Shown: positions 37,029 to 46,197 of the stretch, piece by piece | Layout: the number at the start of each line of letters is the position of its first letter | How positions within the stretch are numbered: position 1 is the stretch's first letter | From: Promethearchaeota archaeon | Lineage (GTDB): Archaea > Asgardarchaeota > Lokiarchaeia > Sigynarchaeales > SOKP01 | Length of the DNA stretch: 64,000 nt | NCBI GenBank assembly: GCA_013375495.1 | Contig: JABXKC010000016.1 | Span: 1 to 64,000 of the forward strand | Direction of reading: 5' to 3' | Program-made: the position numbers and the translations under genes | Notes under the pieces: generated by a model | What the model was told of the DNA's origin: nothing | The model's database searches: none | Seen by the model: only the letters and a program-made list of their open reading frames with translations

Positions 37029-37916
37029 TTGATAGGAAAATCATTTTTAGATGATATTATTGCAAATCCATACAAAATATCTAAGTTAGAATTTCATAGA
37101 ATTTCACAGGTTTTGCACCAGGCAGTAGAGATTCTGAAGGAAGAAACTTTGCTATTGGAATTAAATGTTGACAACTCTGAGAGCGAGATTTTTGTTATTG
37201 GAGATATTCATGGAAATTTGAAGAGTCTACAAAGATATATTGAAATTATTGAACAAGCGAATCCCAAATTTATAATATTTCTAGGTGATATCGTTGATAG
37301 GGGGCCCTATCAATTAGAATGCTTAATTTTGATACTTGCGTTAAAAATAAAGCAAGCAAATAAATATTTTTTGTTAAAGGGAAACCACGAGTCATTAGAG
37401 ATTAACCAATACTATGGATTTTACCAAGATTTTATCCATAGATTTCAAGATCAGAACAAATTTACGGATGTTTTAGCATTATACAAAGTTCTTCCCTACT
37501 GTGTTTTAGTGAATAAATCCGTGCTATGCCTACATGGAGGGATTCCCGAAGATAACGAAATTTTTGAGAAATTGAAAGATATAAAAACGATGGATTTAAC
37601 TTCAGTAGCTAAAAGTGTAGCTAAAAGTCTAATGCAAATTATGTGGAATGACCCTAAACCTAAATTAAATGGGTTTTCAGACAGTTTTAGAGGAATAGAT
37701 ATCAAAAATTTTGGAGAGGATGTTTTTATTGGCTTTATGAAAAAAAATAAACTAAATTACTTAATTAGGAGTCATGAATTATACCCTGAAGGCTATAAGT
37801 GGTTTTTCAATAAACGGTTGTTATCTATTTTTTCCTCTGCTAATTATCGAGGTGCAAATCCAGCATCTTATGCTATTATAAAAAATAACTTAGTTAAACC
37901 AAAAATAGTAGAATAA
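37029..37916 (+). CDS. PPP-family Ser/Thr protein phosphatase (PP1/PP2A-like)
   Basis: 295-residue metallophosphoesterase of the phosphoprotein phosphatase family. All signature motifs are present: GDIHG (58-62), GDIVDRG (86-92) and GNHE (118-121), then CLHGGIPED (about 171) and LIRSHELYPEG (about 247), ending with FSSANYRG. These supply the two-metal active site. Start: TTG after TAGGAGATATAAACGAAAA, with AGGAGAT about 10 nt upstream. It diverges from the methyltransferase and abuts the GGCT-like gene. Eukaryotic-type PPPs occur in archaea; the substrate is unknown. Confidence 0.93.
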   Translation: MIGKSFLDDIIANPYKISKLEFHRISQVLHQAVEILKEETLLLELNVDNSESEIFVIGDIHGNLKSLQRYIEIIEQANPKFIIFLGDIVDRGPYQLECLILILALKIKQANKYFLLKGNHESLEINQYYGFYQDFIHRFQDQNKFTDVLALYKVLPYCVLVNKSVLCLHGGIPEDNEIFEKLKDIKTMDLTSVAKSVAKSLMQIMWNDPKPKLNGFSDSFRGIDIKNFGEDVFIGFMKKNKLNYLIRSHELYPEGYKWFFNKRLLSIFSSANYRGANPASYAIIKNNLVKPKIVE

Positions 37917-38360
37917 TTATGTTATCAATTCAGGAAATTTATCTATAACTTCAGGACATTTTAATATTTCTTCTTTCCACCGATCTGTTTTATCTAATTC
38001 TAATGATAAGTTTTGCGATTTAATCGTCGTATCCGTAGGTACATAGATGAAAGCAGATGATTTCATATTATCTTTTAAATAAATGTCTGCTGTTAGTCGC
38101 TCAAATAATCCTTCAGAAACTCCCTCGATTCGATCTAAAGTTTCTAATTCTTGTTTTTTTACATCAAACTTTAATGCTTTAAATGAGCCATTCGATCTTA
38201 ATGCGTAGGGGAACCAGCTATTATTAGGGTAAATTCGTGTAAAATTATTTACTCGACAAATTTCAACATTAGCTTTATCCTTCCACAAATTTCGGGTTAT
38301 AAAAGTACCATAACCAATAATTGAAGTGAGGTTAAAACCAGTTGAGTTATTAACAATCAA
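37917..38360 (-). CDS. AIG2/GGCT-like gamma-glutamylcyclotransferase family protein
   Basis: 147 residues resembling the BtrG/GGCT-like fold. Evidence: IGYGTFITRNLW (about 15), YPNNSWFPYALRSNGSFKALK and LDRIEGVSEGLFERLTADIY (about 73-92) with a Glu at the catalytic region, then SAFIYVPTDT. Family members form 5-oxoproline from gamma-glutamyl compounds or have related amine-transfer roles. Substrate unknown. Its stop is adjacent to that of the phosphatase gene (convergent) and it ends upstream of an Lsm gene. Confidence 0.75.
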   Translation of the reverse strand: MIVNNSTGFNLTSIIGYGTFITRNLWKDKANVEICRVNNFTRIYPNNSWFPYALRSNGSFKALKFDVKKQELETLDRIEGVSEGLFERLTADIYLKDNMKSSAFIYVPTDTTIKSQNLSLELDKTDRWKEEILKCPEVIDKFPELIT

Positions 38361-38374
38361 TACAGGATCTCAAT

Positions 38375-38629
38375 TTAAGTGATTTGAGAAGCATCCGGTT
38401 TTATAAAGAGTAAATTATTACCACGAATAAAAATTTCATTATACTTAGCCACAGGGCTACCATCCATAATCTCGGTAGCATTTTCTAAAATCATATTCAT
38501 ATATGCGTCGATTTCTTTTAATAAACCCCTATATTCCGTACCATCCTTTAATCTTAGCAATATCTCGCTGTTTTGTGCGGCTTGTAAAATGTGCAATGGG
38601 TTTTTATTTCTATTGTTTTGACTAGACAT
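38375..38629 (-). CDS. Sm-like (Lsm) RNA-binding protein
   Basis: 84 residues with the Sm fold, Sm1 LRLKDGTEYRGLLKEID followed by YMNMILENA and Sm2 IFIRGNNLLFI. Archaeal Sm-like proteins form heptameric rings that bind U-rich RNA. This is a typical single-domain SmAP-like length. It is on the same strand as, and 14 nt upstream of, the GGCT-like gene, so the two may be cotranscribed. Confidence 0.93.
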   Translation of the reverse strand: MSSQNNRNKNPLHILQAAQNSEILLRLKDGTEYRGLLKEIDAYMNMILENATEIMDGSPVAKYNEIFIRGNNLLFIKPDASQIT

Positions 38630-38707
38630 ATTATAACCTTTATCAAAAAAACATTTATATTTTAATTATTTGTAAAACTTTTTTCAATTAAAACCTTTCT
38701 AAGAATA

Positions 38708-39307
38708 TTGAACCCTTTAAATGAAGAATCAGACAAGAAAAAAATAATTATTGAGAAATATAATTCAACCTCAAGCTTCTACGACGATAGATATAAGAAA
38801 ATCCAAAATGAGAAGTTTTTTCTCCAACTTAAAAATACAAATTTTAAACATAAAACTCTTTTAGATGCTGGTTGTGGCACAGGACTTTTATTCGAGTACA
38901 TATCTAACTTGAAGTTTACTAATTTAAATAGAGAATTAAGATATATCGGATTAGACATCTCTAAGAAAATGCTCATGCTATGCAATAGTAAAACTAAAAG
39001 ACTAAATTATAGAGTAAATAGTAGTTTAATTCTAGGTGATATTGAAAATTTACCATTTAGAAAGGACACATTTAATCTTATCTTTTCAATCACAACTCTC
39101 CAAAATTTACAAGATTTAAAGAAGGGACTAAAAGAATTAATTAGAGTAGGTAAGGAGAACGCTGCTTTGAAATTATCAATTTTGAACAAACAACTAAAGT
39201 TAGAGGAAGTGATAACCTATTTGAATTCGCGTACGATCAATCTGAAAACAGATATTTTGGAAGAATTAGAAGATGTAATCATCCAAGGAAATCTAAAAAA
39301 GGATTGA
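38708..39307 (+). CDS. Class I SAM-dependent methyltransferase
   Basis: 199 residues from TTG. SAM motif I is TLLDAGCGTGLLFEYI (about 50-65), followed by YIGLDISKKML (motif II region) and LGDIENLPFRKDTFNLIFSI (motif III/IV). It is short and the C-terminus shows no distinct substrate domain. It resembles Methyltransf_11 generic enzymes; the substrate is unknown. Convergent with rio2. Confidence 0.8.
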   Translation: MNPLNEESDKKKIIIEKYNSTSSFYDDRYKKIQNEKFFLQLKNTNFKHKTLLDAGCGTGLLFEYISNLKFTNLNRELRYIGLDISKKMLMLCNSKTKRLNYRVNSSLILGDIENLPFRKDTFNLIFSITTLQNLQDLKKGLKELIRVGKENAALKLSILNKQLKLEEVITYLNSRTINLKTDILEELEDVIIQGNLKKD

Positions 39308-39315
39308 TTTTAAAG

Positions 39316-40197
39316 TTATTTTTTATAGAACGACTGAATAATCTTATAAGGGTCGCTTTCGATATGATATTTCTTTTTGAAAAAATTACATATGTTCTCT
39401 ATATCTCTTTCTAATAGCGATTTAGCATTTGGGTGATCTGAAGGAACCCATTGTAACCAATCAATAATTAAGATATTATCTTTATGATCTAAGACAATGT
39501 TAAATTCTCCTAAATCTCCATGGATCATATTCGCATTCTGATATATTTTTTTCACTTGTTTAATAATCTTATTAAAAACCTTACTTGGATTGTCAATATT
39601 TAGAGAATATGCTAACTCCTTTCCTCTCAGGTATGACATCACTATTATGTGTCTATTAAAACCTATTGGTTTAGGAGTGTTCAATTTAAGTTTATAAATT
39701 TCACCTAAAGCTTCAAATTCTTTTTTAGCGGCAAGTCTATTAACGTATAACCAAGATATATGCTTTCGTTCCCCTTGAAAACTTCTTAACTTTTTAATGT
39801 TCTTAAAACTGGTTCTACCTATTCTATATATTTTTAAAGCGAATATATTATTATTATCATCCATACACCCGTAAACATCTGATTCTTTTCCTTTACCGAT
39901 TAATGGGCCTAATTGACTTATTATCTTCTTCTGGACCAAAGTATGAAGTCCTAGCACATCATAACCAATAGAATTGAGTGTATAAGCCACCTCGCTTTTG
40001 GAAGAGTCTCTTATGGTTAAATTCCATTTATGTACTTTTTTTAGACGAAACAGGGTTTCTTCCATTGGATACCGGGAATAAAATTTTATATTTTTCACCG
40101 TAACAAATTCAGATCTTTTCATTCCTATTTCAATTGCCATTAAAATTCTTAAGTCTTCTTTTTCCATATCTGGAAGAATGTTTGCTGCTTCAGCCAT
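39316..40197 (-). CDS. rio2: Serine/threonine protein kinase Rio2
   Basis: 293-residue RIO2-type atypical kinase/ATPase involved in small-subunit maturation in archaea and eukaryotes. An N-terminal winged-helix (EDLRILMAIEIGMKRSEFVT, about 14-33) precedes the kinase domain. Seen are LIGKGKESDVYGC (the P-loop, about 97), VALKI-type lysine in FALKIYRIGRT, SWLYVNRLAAKKEFEAL, the catalytic HGDLGEFNI (about 222) and the metal-loop IIDWLQWVPSDHPNA (about 240). Size, order and DWxQ motif fit Rio2 rather than Rio1. It converges on the methyltransferase gene. Confidence 0.95.
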   Translation of the reverse strand: MAEAANILPDMEKEDLRILMAIEIGMKRSEFVTVKNIKFYSRYPMEETLFRLKKVHKWNLTIRDSSKSEVAYTLNSIGYDVLGLHTLVQKKIISQLGPLIGKGKESDVYGCMDDNNNIFALKIYRIGRTSFKNIKKLRSFQGERKHISWLYVNRLAAKKEFEALGEIYKLKLNTPKPIGFNRHIIVMSYLRGKELAYSLNIDNPSKVFNKIIKQVKKIYQNANMIHGDLGEFNIVLDHKDNILIIDWLQWVPSDHPNAKSLLERDIENICNFFKKKYHIESDPYKIIQSFYKK

Positions 40198-40249
40198 TTG
40201 ATATCTTGAAATTTTTCTTATATTTATAATTTAATAAAGGGTAGTATTT

Positions 40250-41035
40250 TTAAAAAACGAATTTTCTGTAAGTTTTTATGAATGAGAAAAGTTTTATTAC
40301 ATTTGGTACCTCAAAAACTATAATTCCCAACGCAACTACGATCAGAAACTCAACCATATCATTTTGTTTGATATAATAAATTGAAGAAGAAGATCCCTCT
40401 TGAAATAAAAACAAAAATATCCCTTGTTGTAAATATGCAATTAAACCACCGCAAACTAATATCCCTAACAAGGAAAAAACTATAACTTGGTATTCAATTT
40501 CAATTATTCCTATAAGTATTATAATACTAAAGAAAATTAAAGATAAAACTATCAATATAAAAGAAATTAATAACCAATTATCATAGACTTCAGCTCCAAT
40601 TTTAAAATTTGCGTCTATTTTTATCCAAAATAATGAAGAAATAAGGTTTACAAAAGATAAGACAGGTAAAATTATCGAAACTAGCAGAAAAATTAGATAT
40701 GACCTAATTGTAGCAAATCGGGAAAACTTATAATAGTCTTTTTTATCTTTTTGTTTTAGTTCATATAACATTATATCTATCCTATTTTGAATATGATTTG
40801 GTACTTTTTTCTTTAATACTAACAATTGAAAATTGATGGTTGGGTAGTAAGACATTAGGGACTCTAACAGTCCATATCCTTTTTTCAGTTTTTCTTGAGA
40901 ACTTTTTGGTCCGTTCCATAGATAAATAGTATTGCGTTCTTCATCCAAAATAGCGCACAGATCGTGGTACAGTAAACTTTTATCTTCTTCAATCCATTTT
41001 TTGTTAGCTTCGTCGAAAATGTATGTTTTTAGCAT
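40250..41035 (-). CDS. Gelsolin-like domain fused to four transmembrane helices
   Basis: 261 residues. Residues about 15-90 match the gelsolin/ADF-H-like repeat by pattern: LYHDLCAILDEERNTIYLWN, then GPKSSQEKLKKGYGLLESL. This is close to the gelsolin consensus (Leu-Asp-x-(n)-Ile-Tyr-x-Trp-x-Gly with following SSxEE/K helix). Four hydrophobic segments follow at about 110-135, 150-175, 178-205 and 226-250. Gelsolin-domain actin regulators are known in Asgard archaea; the fusion to membrane helices here suggests membrane-associated actin regulation, which I infer. If the gelsolin match fails, it remains a four-helix membrane protein with a soluble N-domain. No neighbour is actin-related. Confidence 0.6.
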   Translation of the reverse strand: MLKTYIFDEANKKWIEEDKSLLYHDLCAILDEERNTIYLWNGPKSSQEKLKKGYGLLESLMSYYPTINFQLLVLKKKVPNHIQNRIDIMLYELKQKDKKDYYKFSRFATIRSYLIFLLVSIILPVLSFVNLISSLFWIKIDANFKIGAEVYDNWLLISFILIVLSLIFFSIIILIGIIEIEYQVIVFSLLGILVCGGLIAYLQQGIFLFLFQEGSSSSIYYIKQNDMVEFLIVVALGIIVFEVPNVIKLFSFIKTYRKFVF

Positions 41036-41158
41036 AGAGATTCAAGTATTTTTAACTCTAATTAATTTATATTTTTTTCTATATCTAGACTACTTTGTTA
41101 GAGAAATCAAAAAAAAGAAAATAATCAAAAGTTCATAATGTATTACGAAGAATTTAAT

Positions 41159-42058
41159 TTAATCGTTCTCAATTCGTTTTTTAATCTGTTTCCATTGTTC
41201 TTCAATATAATTTTGATGTATCTCAATGTCTTCATTAGAAATACTTTTAAACCTTTTCTGGATGTTTAGATATTCACCGATAGGTTTGCGTTTTGTGGGA
41301 TCTAAAAATCTTTGACTATCCTTTGATAAAATGAATTTACCTTCAATCACTTCGTATAATGGCCAGAAACCTGTCTGGACTGCTAATCTCCCAATCTCAA
41401 TTGAATCTTTGGGATTATATCCCCAACCTGGAGGGCATGGAGCAAGAATATGTATATATTTTGGTCCATTAATTTTTTGAGCGTTTTTAAATTTCTCGAA
41501 TAAATCAAGAGGGTAGGAAGAAATGGCTGTAGCAACATAGGGAATACCGTGAGCCTCTAGAATTTTAGCCATATTTTTCTTATATCCCGTTTTACCATTA
41601 GGTGTAGTAGTGCTATAAGCACCAGGGGGTGTGCTTCCACTTCTTTGAACGCCCGTGTTCATATAAGCTTCATTATCGTAACAAGCGTAAATAAAATTCG
41701 TACCTCTTTCTACAGCCCCACTTAAACTCTGAATTCCAATATCTACAGTACCTCCATCACCTGCAAACGCAAGTACGTTAACTTCGTCAGCTAATCCTTT
41801 GTCTTCAAGTGATGCAACGATTCCCGACGCTGAAGCACCTGTAGTAGCAAACGGAGTGTGAAGTACCGACACTTTTGTAGTACAAAATCCTTGCATTCCG
41901 TGTAACACAGTTAAACACGATGCAGGAACAGTAATTATCGTCTTTGGACCTAATGCCTTTAGAGCTATTCTATATATTAACGCCATCGAACATCCCGCAC
42001 ACGCTCTAGTGCCTGGAAATATATACTCTTCTTCTGGAATTTCCATAAGTTTAACCAT
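41159..42058 (-). CDS. porB: Pyruvate/2-oxoacid:ferredoxin oxidoreductase, beta subunit
   Basis: 299-residue TPP-binding beta subunit of POR-type 2-oxoacid:ferredoxin oxidoreductase. TPP-site elements are PGTRACAGCSMALIYRIALK (about 15-34, with Cys ligands of the proximal 4Fe-4S cluster), FAGDGGTVDIGIQSL (GDG of the TPP motif, about 98) and CYDNEAYMNTGVQRS (near 124). HILAPCPPGWG carries a further cluster Cys (about 200). It is third in the porDAB unit, 5 nt after porA. The specificity (pyruvate or another keto acid) cannot be settled, though sequence style favours pyruvate. Confidence 0.92.
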   Translation of the reverse strand: MVKLMEIPEEEYIFPGTRACAGCSMALIYRIALKALGPKTIITVPASCLTVLHGMQGFCTTKVSVLHTPFATTGASASGIVASLEDKGLADEVNVLAFAGDGGTVDIGIQSLSGAVERGTNFIYACYDNEAYMNTGVQRSGSTPPGAYSTTTPNGKTGYKKNMAKILEAHGIPYVATAISSYPLDLFEKFKNAQKINGPKYIHILAPCPPGWGYNPKDSIEIGRLAVQTGFWPLYEVIEGKFILSKDSQRFLDPTKRKPIGEYLNIQKRFKSISNEDIEIHQNYIEEQWKQIKKRIEND

Positions 42059-42063
42059 TTTTT

Positions 42064-43359
42064 TTATCCTCCTTTAAAATATTCTTTCTCGTCATAATCA
42101 CCTAAGTCCTCCAATTTTAAACCAATAAAATCAGTGTCATGAGAAATTACTCCTTTTTCCGATTCTTTAATTGCTTTCGTCACTCCTATGGTAATATGTT
42201 GATCGATTACATCTCTACCGCCTAATCCTACAATAAAACCTTTAATAAACGGAGCTTGTTTTAAACCATATAACGCTGCTTTCAATTCGTACGACAAGAC
42301 CCCTTCATAGCCATATCCAATATCTCTATCAAAAACTACCACGAGTTTCGTTTTCTCAAATAAATCTCGCAATTGTGAAGCGGGGAAAGGTCTAAATAAC
42401 TTCAGACTAACTAAGCCAACTTTTAATCCCTCTTTACGAAGCTGACCAATAACATTCCGAGCTTGAGAAGCAACTGATCCCATCGCAAATATTAAAATAT
42501 CTGCGTCTTCAGCTAAATATGTTTTATAAATACCATTTCCATAAGAACGTCCAAATTTTTCTGAAAATTCGTCATGAACATTCATTACGATTTCAATTGA
42601 ATTTTCAAGAGCCTTTTGCATCGCATATCGATATTCAAAATATCCCGGAGCGATACCTTCAGACCCTCTATCTCTTAAATGAGGAGTGGTTACTGGATCT
42701 ATCCCTTTCACTACAGAAACATCAGAAAGATTGTAATGATGTTCTAATGGAGGTAAAAAACTATCAATATCATCTTGATTTTCTATAGAAACTGGCATCA
42801 TCGTATGAGATAAGATATAACCATCATAAGCAACTATAGTTGGAAGAAAAACCCGTGAATCTTCTGCTATTTTGAAGGCTTGTAGGTTGGTATCGTAAAT
42901 CTCTTGATTATCCATGCAAAACATCTGAATCCAGCCAACATCGCGTATTGTTATAAAATCCTGATGATCTGTCCAAACTGACCAAGGAGCACCAGTAGCT
43001 CTGGTTGCTAAGTTGATTATAATCGGCAGTCTATTTCCAGAAGCCCATGGTAACATTTCATACATCAACATTAGACCATGGGAGGAAGTTGCTGTACCAA
43101 CTCTAGAACCCGTAGCTGAGGCTGCGCAGCATACTGCAAGGGCAGAGTGCTCTGATTCTACTTTCACAAATCGGGCTTTTAATTTACCTTTAGACACAAA
43201 CTCTGCGATCTTTTCAACTACAGGGCTCTGTGGAGTTATTGGATAAGCAGCTATAACTCCGACTTTTGCTTGTCTGAGAGCATGTGCTGCCGCGTGATTT
43301 CCAGTTATAATTTTTATTTTTCTATCACTTAAATCAGGCTTTTTTTCTGTAATTGTCAC
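42064..43359 (-). CDS. porA: Pyruvate/2-oxoacid:ferredoxin oxidoreductase, alpha subunit
   Basis: 431-residue alpha subunit. Motifs: TGNHAAAHALRQAKVGVIAA (19-38), YPITPQSPVVEKIAEFV, VESEHSALAVCCAASATGSR (about 67) with SSHGLMLMYEMLPWA (about 93), and later GSVASQARNVIGQLR and VSLKLFRPFPA (near 320). These are the TPP-partner and substrate-binding segments of the POR alpha. It overlaps porD by the four bases ATGA, indicating translational coupling. Confidence 0.93.
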   Translation of the reverse strand: MTITEKKPDLSDRKIKIITGNHAAAHALRQAKVGVIAAYPITPQSPVVEKIAEFVSKGKLKARFVKVESEHSALAVCCAASATGSRVGTATSSHGLMLMYEMLPWASGNRLPIIINLATRATGAPWSVWTDHQDFITIRDVGWIQMFCMDNQEIYDTNLQAFKIAEDSRVFLPTIVAYDGYILSHTMMPVSIENQDDIDSFLPPLEHHYNLSDVSVVKGIDPVTTPHLRDRGSEGIAPGYFEYRYAMQKALENSIEIVMNVHDEFSEKFGRSYGNGIYKTYLAEDADILIFAMGSVASQARNVIGQLRKEGLKVGLVSLKLFRPFPASQLRDLFEKTKLVVVFDRDIGYGYEGVLSYELKAALYGLKQAPFIKGFIVGLGGRDVIDQHITIGVTKAIKESEKGVISHDTDFIGLKLEDLGDYDEKEYFKGG

Positions 43360-43655
43360 TCAATTTTCACCTCTTCCATAGAAATTGCTTTCACGGGACA
43401 TTCTTCCTGACAGATTCCGCATCCTTTACAATATTCTAAATCTATTTCTGGAGGTATTGTCCTTGTTACTACTGCTTCTGGACAAAATAACCAACAATTA
43501 AAACAACTAGGTTTTCCAGATTTTACGGGAATACATTTTTCTAGATCAATTATGGGTTTCTTGGGACTCCATGTTCCTGTTTTTCCAGCTTCACCTTTAA
43601 CAGGTTTTTGAACTGATCCGAGGATTTTTTGATAATCTTTTTTAGTATTTACCAT
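43356..43655 (-). CDS. porD: Pyruvate/2-oxoacid:ferredoxin oxidoreductase, delta subunit (ferredoxin)
   Basis: 99-residue 2x[4Fe-4S] ferredoxin-like subunit that wires electrons from the TPP site to ferredoxin. Second cluster: CKGCGICQEECP. First cluster: CIPVKSGKPSCFNCWLFCP, where the first Cys is separated from the next by nine residues, a variation common in PorD. First gene of the porDAB operon. The histidine kinase starts divergently about 275 nt upstream. Confidence 0.92.
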   Translation of the reverse strand: MVNTKKDYQKILGSVQKPVKGEAGKTGTWSPKKPIIDLEKCIPVKSGKPSCFNCWLFCPEAVVTRTIPPEIDLEYCKGCGICQEECPVKAISMEEVKIE

Positions 43656-43917
43656 AGATATCTCACAATTTAATGAATAATAACCAATATAAAAACTAAT
43701 ATCTATTGTAATAAAACTCTTCCTATTAATTGAAATAGGGATTTACATCAAGAAATATTTAAAATATCATTTTCGTTTTAAACTAGAAAAAAACTGAAAA
43801 TATATTTCCCCAAAATAAGAAGTTAGGTTTTTGACATTTGGAAATCGAAAGAAATTTATATTCAACAATTTCATTATCTCTTTAGAAAAACATCAGTTAT
43901 GCATAAATATCAATTCT

Positions 43918-43926
43918 AAAGGTGAT
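43918..43926 (+). promoter_or_regulatory. Shine-Dalgarno AAAGGTGAT before a non-canonical start
   Basis: GGTGAT (43921-43926) pairs perfectly with AUCACC at the 16S rRNA 3' end. It ends 4 nt before an in-frame ATA (43931), while the first conventional codon in frame is TTG at 44012. Confidence 0.55.
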
Positions 43927-43930
43927 ATAG

Positions 43931-46174
43931 ATAGAGTATAATAAGGAAGAAATTAGAGAAAAATACAAAGAACTATTTGAACACTCGTTAGATTTAATTT
44001 ACGTAAATGACTTGAATGGTAATTTCCTTGATGCTAGTGATTTAACATTAATAGCTCTTGGCATGGAGAGAGAAGATATCCCTAATGTTTCTTTTATTGA
44101 TTTACTAGATAGAGATAATTTGATTAAAGCATATAAAGTAACGAAGGAAATAAGAAAAACCGGAAAACAATCTGCCCAGAGCGAGTACAAACTTAAAACT
44201 AAAATGGGGGACTATATTTACTTAGAAACTTATGGAATTCCTCTTAAGAAAGATAATGAAATATACGCCGTATTAGGGGTAGCTAAAAATATAACGGAAC
44301 GTAAAAACGCATTAAAAAAACTAACGGAATCAGCAGATATGTTCAAAGCGTTGTTTAAAGAAGGATCGATACCTGCGTATACTTGGAAAAAGGTGAACGG
44401 TGATTTTATTTTAATTGATTACAACAACGCTGCGGCAAAAATAACGCATGGAAGCGTAGAAAATTTTTTAGGAAATAAAGCTACTGAAATGTACAAAGAT
44501 CGCTTAGACATTTTAAATGATTTACATAAATGTTTGAATAATAAAATTCATGTTAAACGAGAAATTAATTATCGATTTCAATTCTCTAATGAAGAAAAAT
44601 TTCTACTTGTAAATTATAGTTTCGTCGATCCAGATTTAATAGTTGTGCGTACTGAAGACATTACAGAAAGAAAAAAAGCAGAAGAGGACTTAAAAGAATC
44701 TGAGCTTAAATATCGTAACATGATTAATAATCTTGATGTGGGTTTTTATCAAGTTAACCTAGATGGAATAATGTTGAATCATAATCCCGCACATAATAAG
44801 ATTCTAGAATACGACCTTTCAGAAAGTTTAATAGGTAAAAAAGTAACAGATTTCTGGCAATACCCAGAAGATCGAAGTAATTACAAAGAGCAGATATTAA
44901 AAAATAATTATGTTAAGAATTATATATGCCCGTCTTTAACAAAGCAAGGCAAAAAAGTTGTTGTTCAATTAAATTCTCATTTAATGCTAGATAAACAAGG
45001 GATTCCGTATGGATTTGAAGGAACATTTATCGATATCACAGAGAGATATAATTTAGAAGAAAAATTAAGAGAATCAGAGAGAAAATATCGCAATCTTTAC
45101 GATAACACGCCATTTTCGGTGGTACTAATCGACACTCAAGGAGTGGTTGTAGATATGAACCCAAAAGCAGAAAAAATGTTTGGTTACACCCCAGAAGAAA
45201 TAGTTGGTCGTAAGTTCATGGATCTTTCAGTTATTCATCCAGACCATTTATCTACAATTCTACAAGTTTTTAAAAAGTTTATAAAGGGAGAAGTAATTCA
45301 TAGGATAGATGTCCAAATACAAAAAAAAGATGGAACGATATTTTGGACAAATTTACAAGCAGCATTAATGAAAATTAATGATGAAACATTTGTCCAAGCG
45401 CTATTTACAGATATCACTGCGAAAAAAGAAGCCGAGTTTCTGATTAACGAGGAAGTTCAAAAATTGAAAGAACTTGACAAACTTCGAAAAAACTTGATTT
45501 CTAGGGTTTCACATGAATTGAAAACACCTCTGGTTTCCGTTAGTGGAGGTTGTGAACTACTTATGACAGTTTATGGTGATAAATTAAAAAAAGAAGAACT
45601 CGAAATAATAGAACTTATTGAGAAAGGAGGGAAAAGATTAAAACATTTAGTTGATAACCTCATTGATATTTCTCGAATTGAATATGAAAAGTTCAAACTT
45701 GTAAAAGAAAAAAATGATTTGAGCAAAATATTACGAGAAATTTCTAATGAACTAATGTATTCAATAAAAGAAAGAAATATTAATTTGAATCTTGTACTTC
45801 CAGAATCTCTCTTTATTGAATTGGATAAAGTAAGGATCGAGCAAGTAATAATGAATTTACTCTCAAATGCCATTAAAAATACTCCTCCAAATGGGGATAT
45901 AGAGGTAAACTTAAGGAAAAAAGAAAATATGGCAGAATTTTCTATAAAAGATACGGGAATAGGCATCTCTCAAGAGGAGATGGATATGTTATTTACAAGA
46001 TTTGGTAAATTAGAACGATATGGTGAAGGTTATGAATATATCGATATCCAAGGAACGGGATTAGGACTATACATCTCTAAAGAAATAGTGGATTCACACA
46101 AAGGGGAAATTAAAGCTGAATCCGCAGGTAGAAATAAAGGAAGCATATTTATTGTTAAGTTGCCAATTTCTTGA
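43931..46174 (+). CDS. Multi-PAS sensor histidine kinase, likely non-canonical start
   Basis: About 747 residues if begun at ATA 43931, or 720 from TTG 44012. The upstream extension restores the start of the first PAS domain (KYKELFEHSLDLIYVND), which TTG would delete. Four PAS domains in tandem (about 10-120, 130-250, 255-375 and 380-495) are linked by ERKKAEEDLKESE-like segments. Then come the HisKA domain with H-box ISRVSHELKTPLVSV (about 525) and the HATPase with EQVIMNLLSNAIKNTP and IKDTGIGIS (about 690). No membrane helices are seen, so it is a cytoplasmic sensor. No response regulator lies in this window. The PAS ligand (heme, flavin or other) cannot be told. Confidence 0.85.
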   Translation: MEYNKEEIREKYKELFEHSLDLIYVNDLNGNFLDASDLTLIALGMEREDIPNVSFIDLLDRDNLIKAYKVTKEIRKTGKQSAQSEYKLKTKMGDYIYLETYGIPLKKDNEIYAVLGVAKNITERKNALKKLTESADMFKALFKEGSIPAYTWKKVNGDFILIDYNNAAAKITHGSVENFLGNKATEMYKDRLDILNDLHKCLNNKIHVKREINYRFQFSNEEKFLLVNYSFVDPDLIVVRTEDITERKKAEEDLKESELKYRNMINNLDVGFYQVNLDGIMLNHNPAHNKILEYDLSESLIGKKVTDFWQYPEDRSNYKEQILKNNYVKNYICPSLTKQGKKVVVQLNSHLMLDKQGIPYGFEGTFIDITERYNLEEKLRESERKYRNLYDNTPFSVVLIDTQGVVVDMNPKAEKMFGYTPEEIVGRKFMDLSVIHPDHLSTILQVFKKFIKGEVIHRIDVQIQKKDGTIFWTNLQAALMKINDETFVQALFTDITAKKEAEFLINEEVQKLKELDKLRKNLISRVSHELKTPLVSVSGGCELLMTVYGDKLKKEELEIIELIEKGGKRLKHLVDNLIDISRIEYEKFKLVKEKNDLSKILREISNELMYSIKERNINLNLVLPESLFIELDKVRIEQVIMNLLSNAIKNTPPNGDIEVNLRKKENMAEFSIKDTGIGISQEEMDMLFTRFGKLERYGEGYEYIDIQGTGLGLYISKEIVDSHKGEIKAESAGRNKGSIFIVKLPIS

Positions 46175-46197
46175 TCCCTATGATGAAAAACTCAAGG

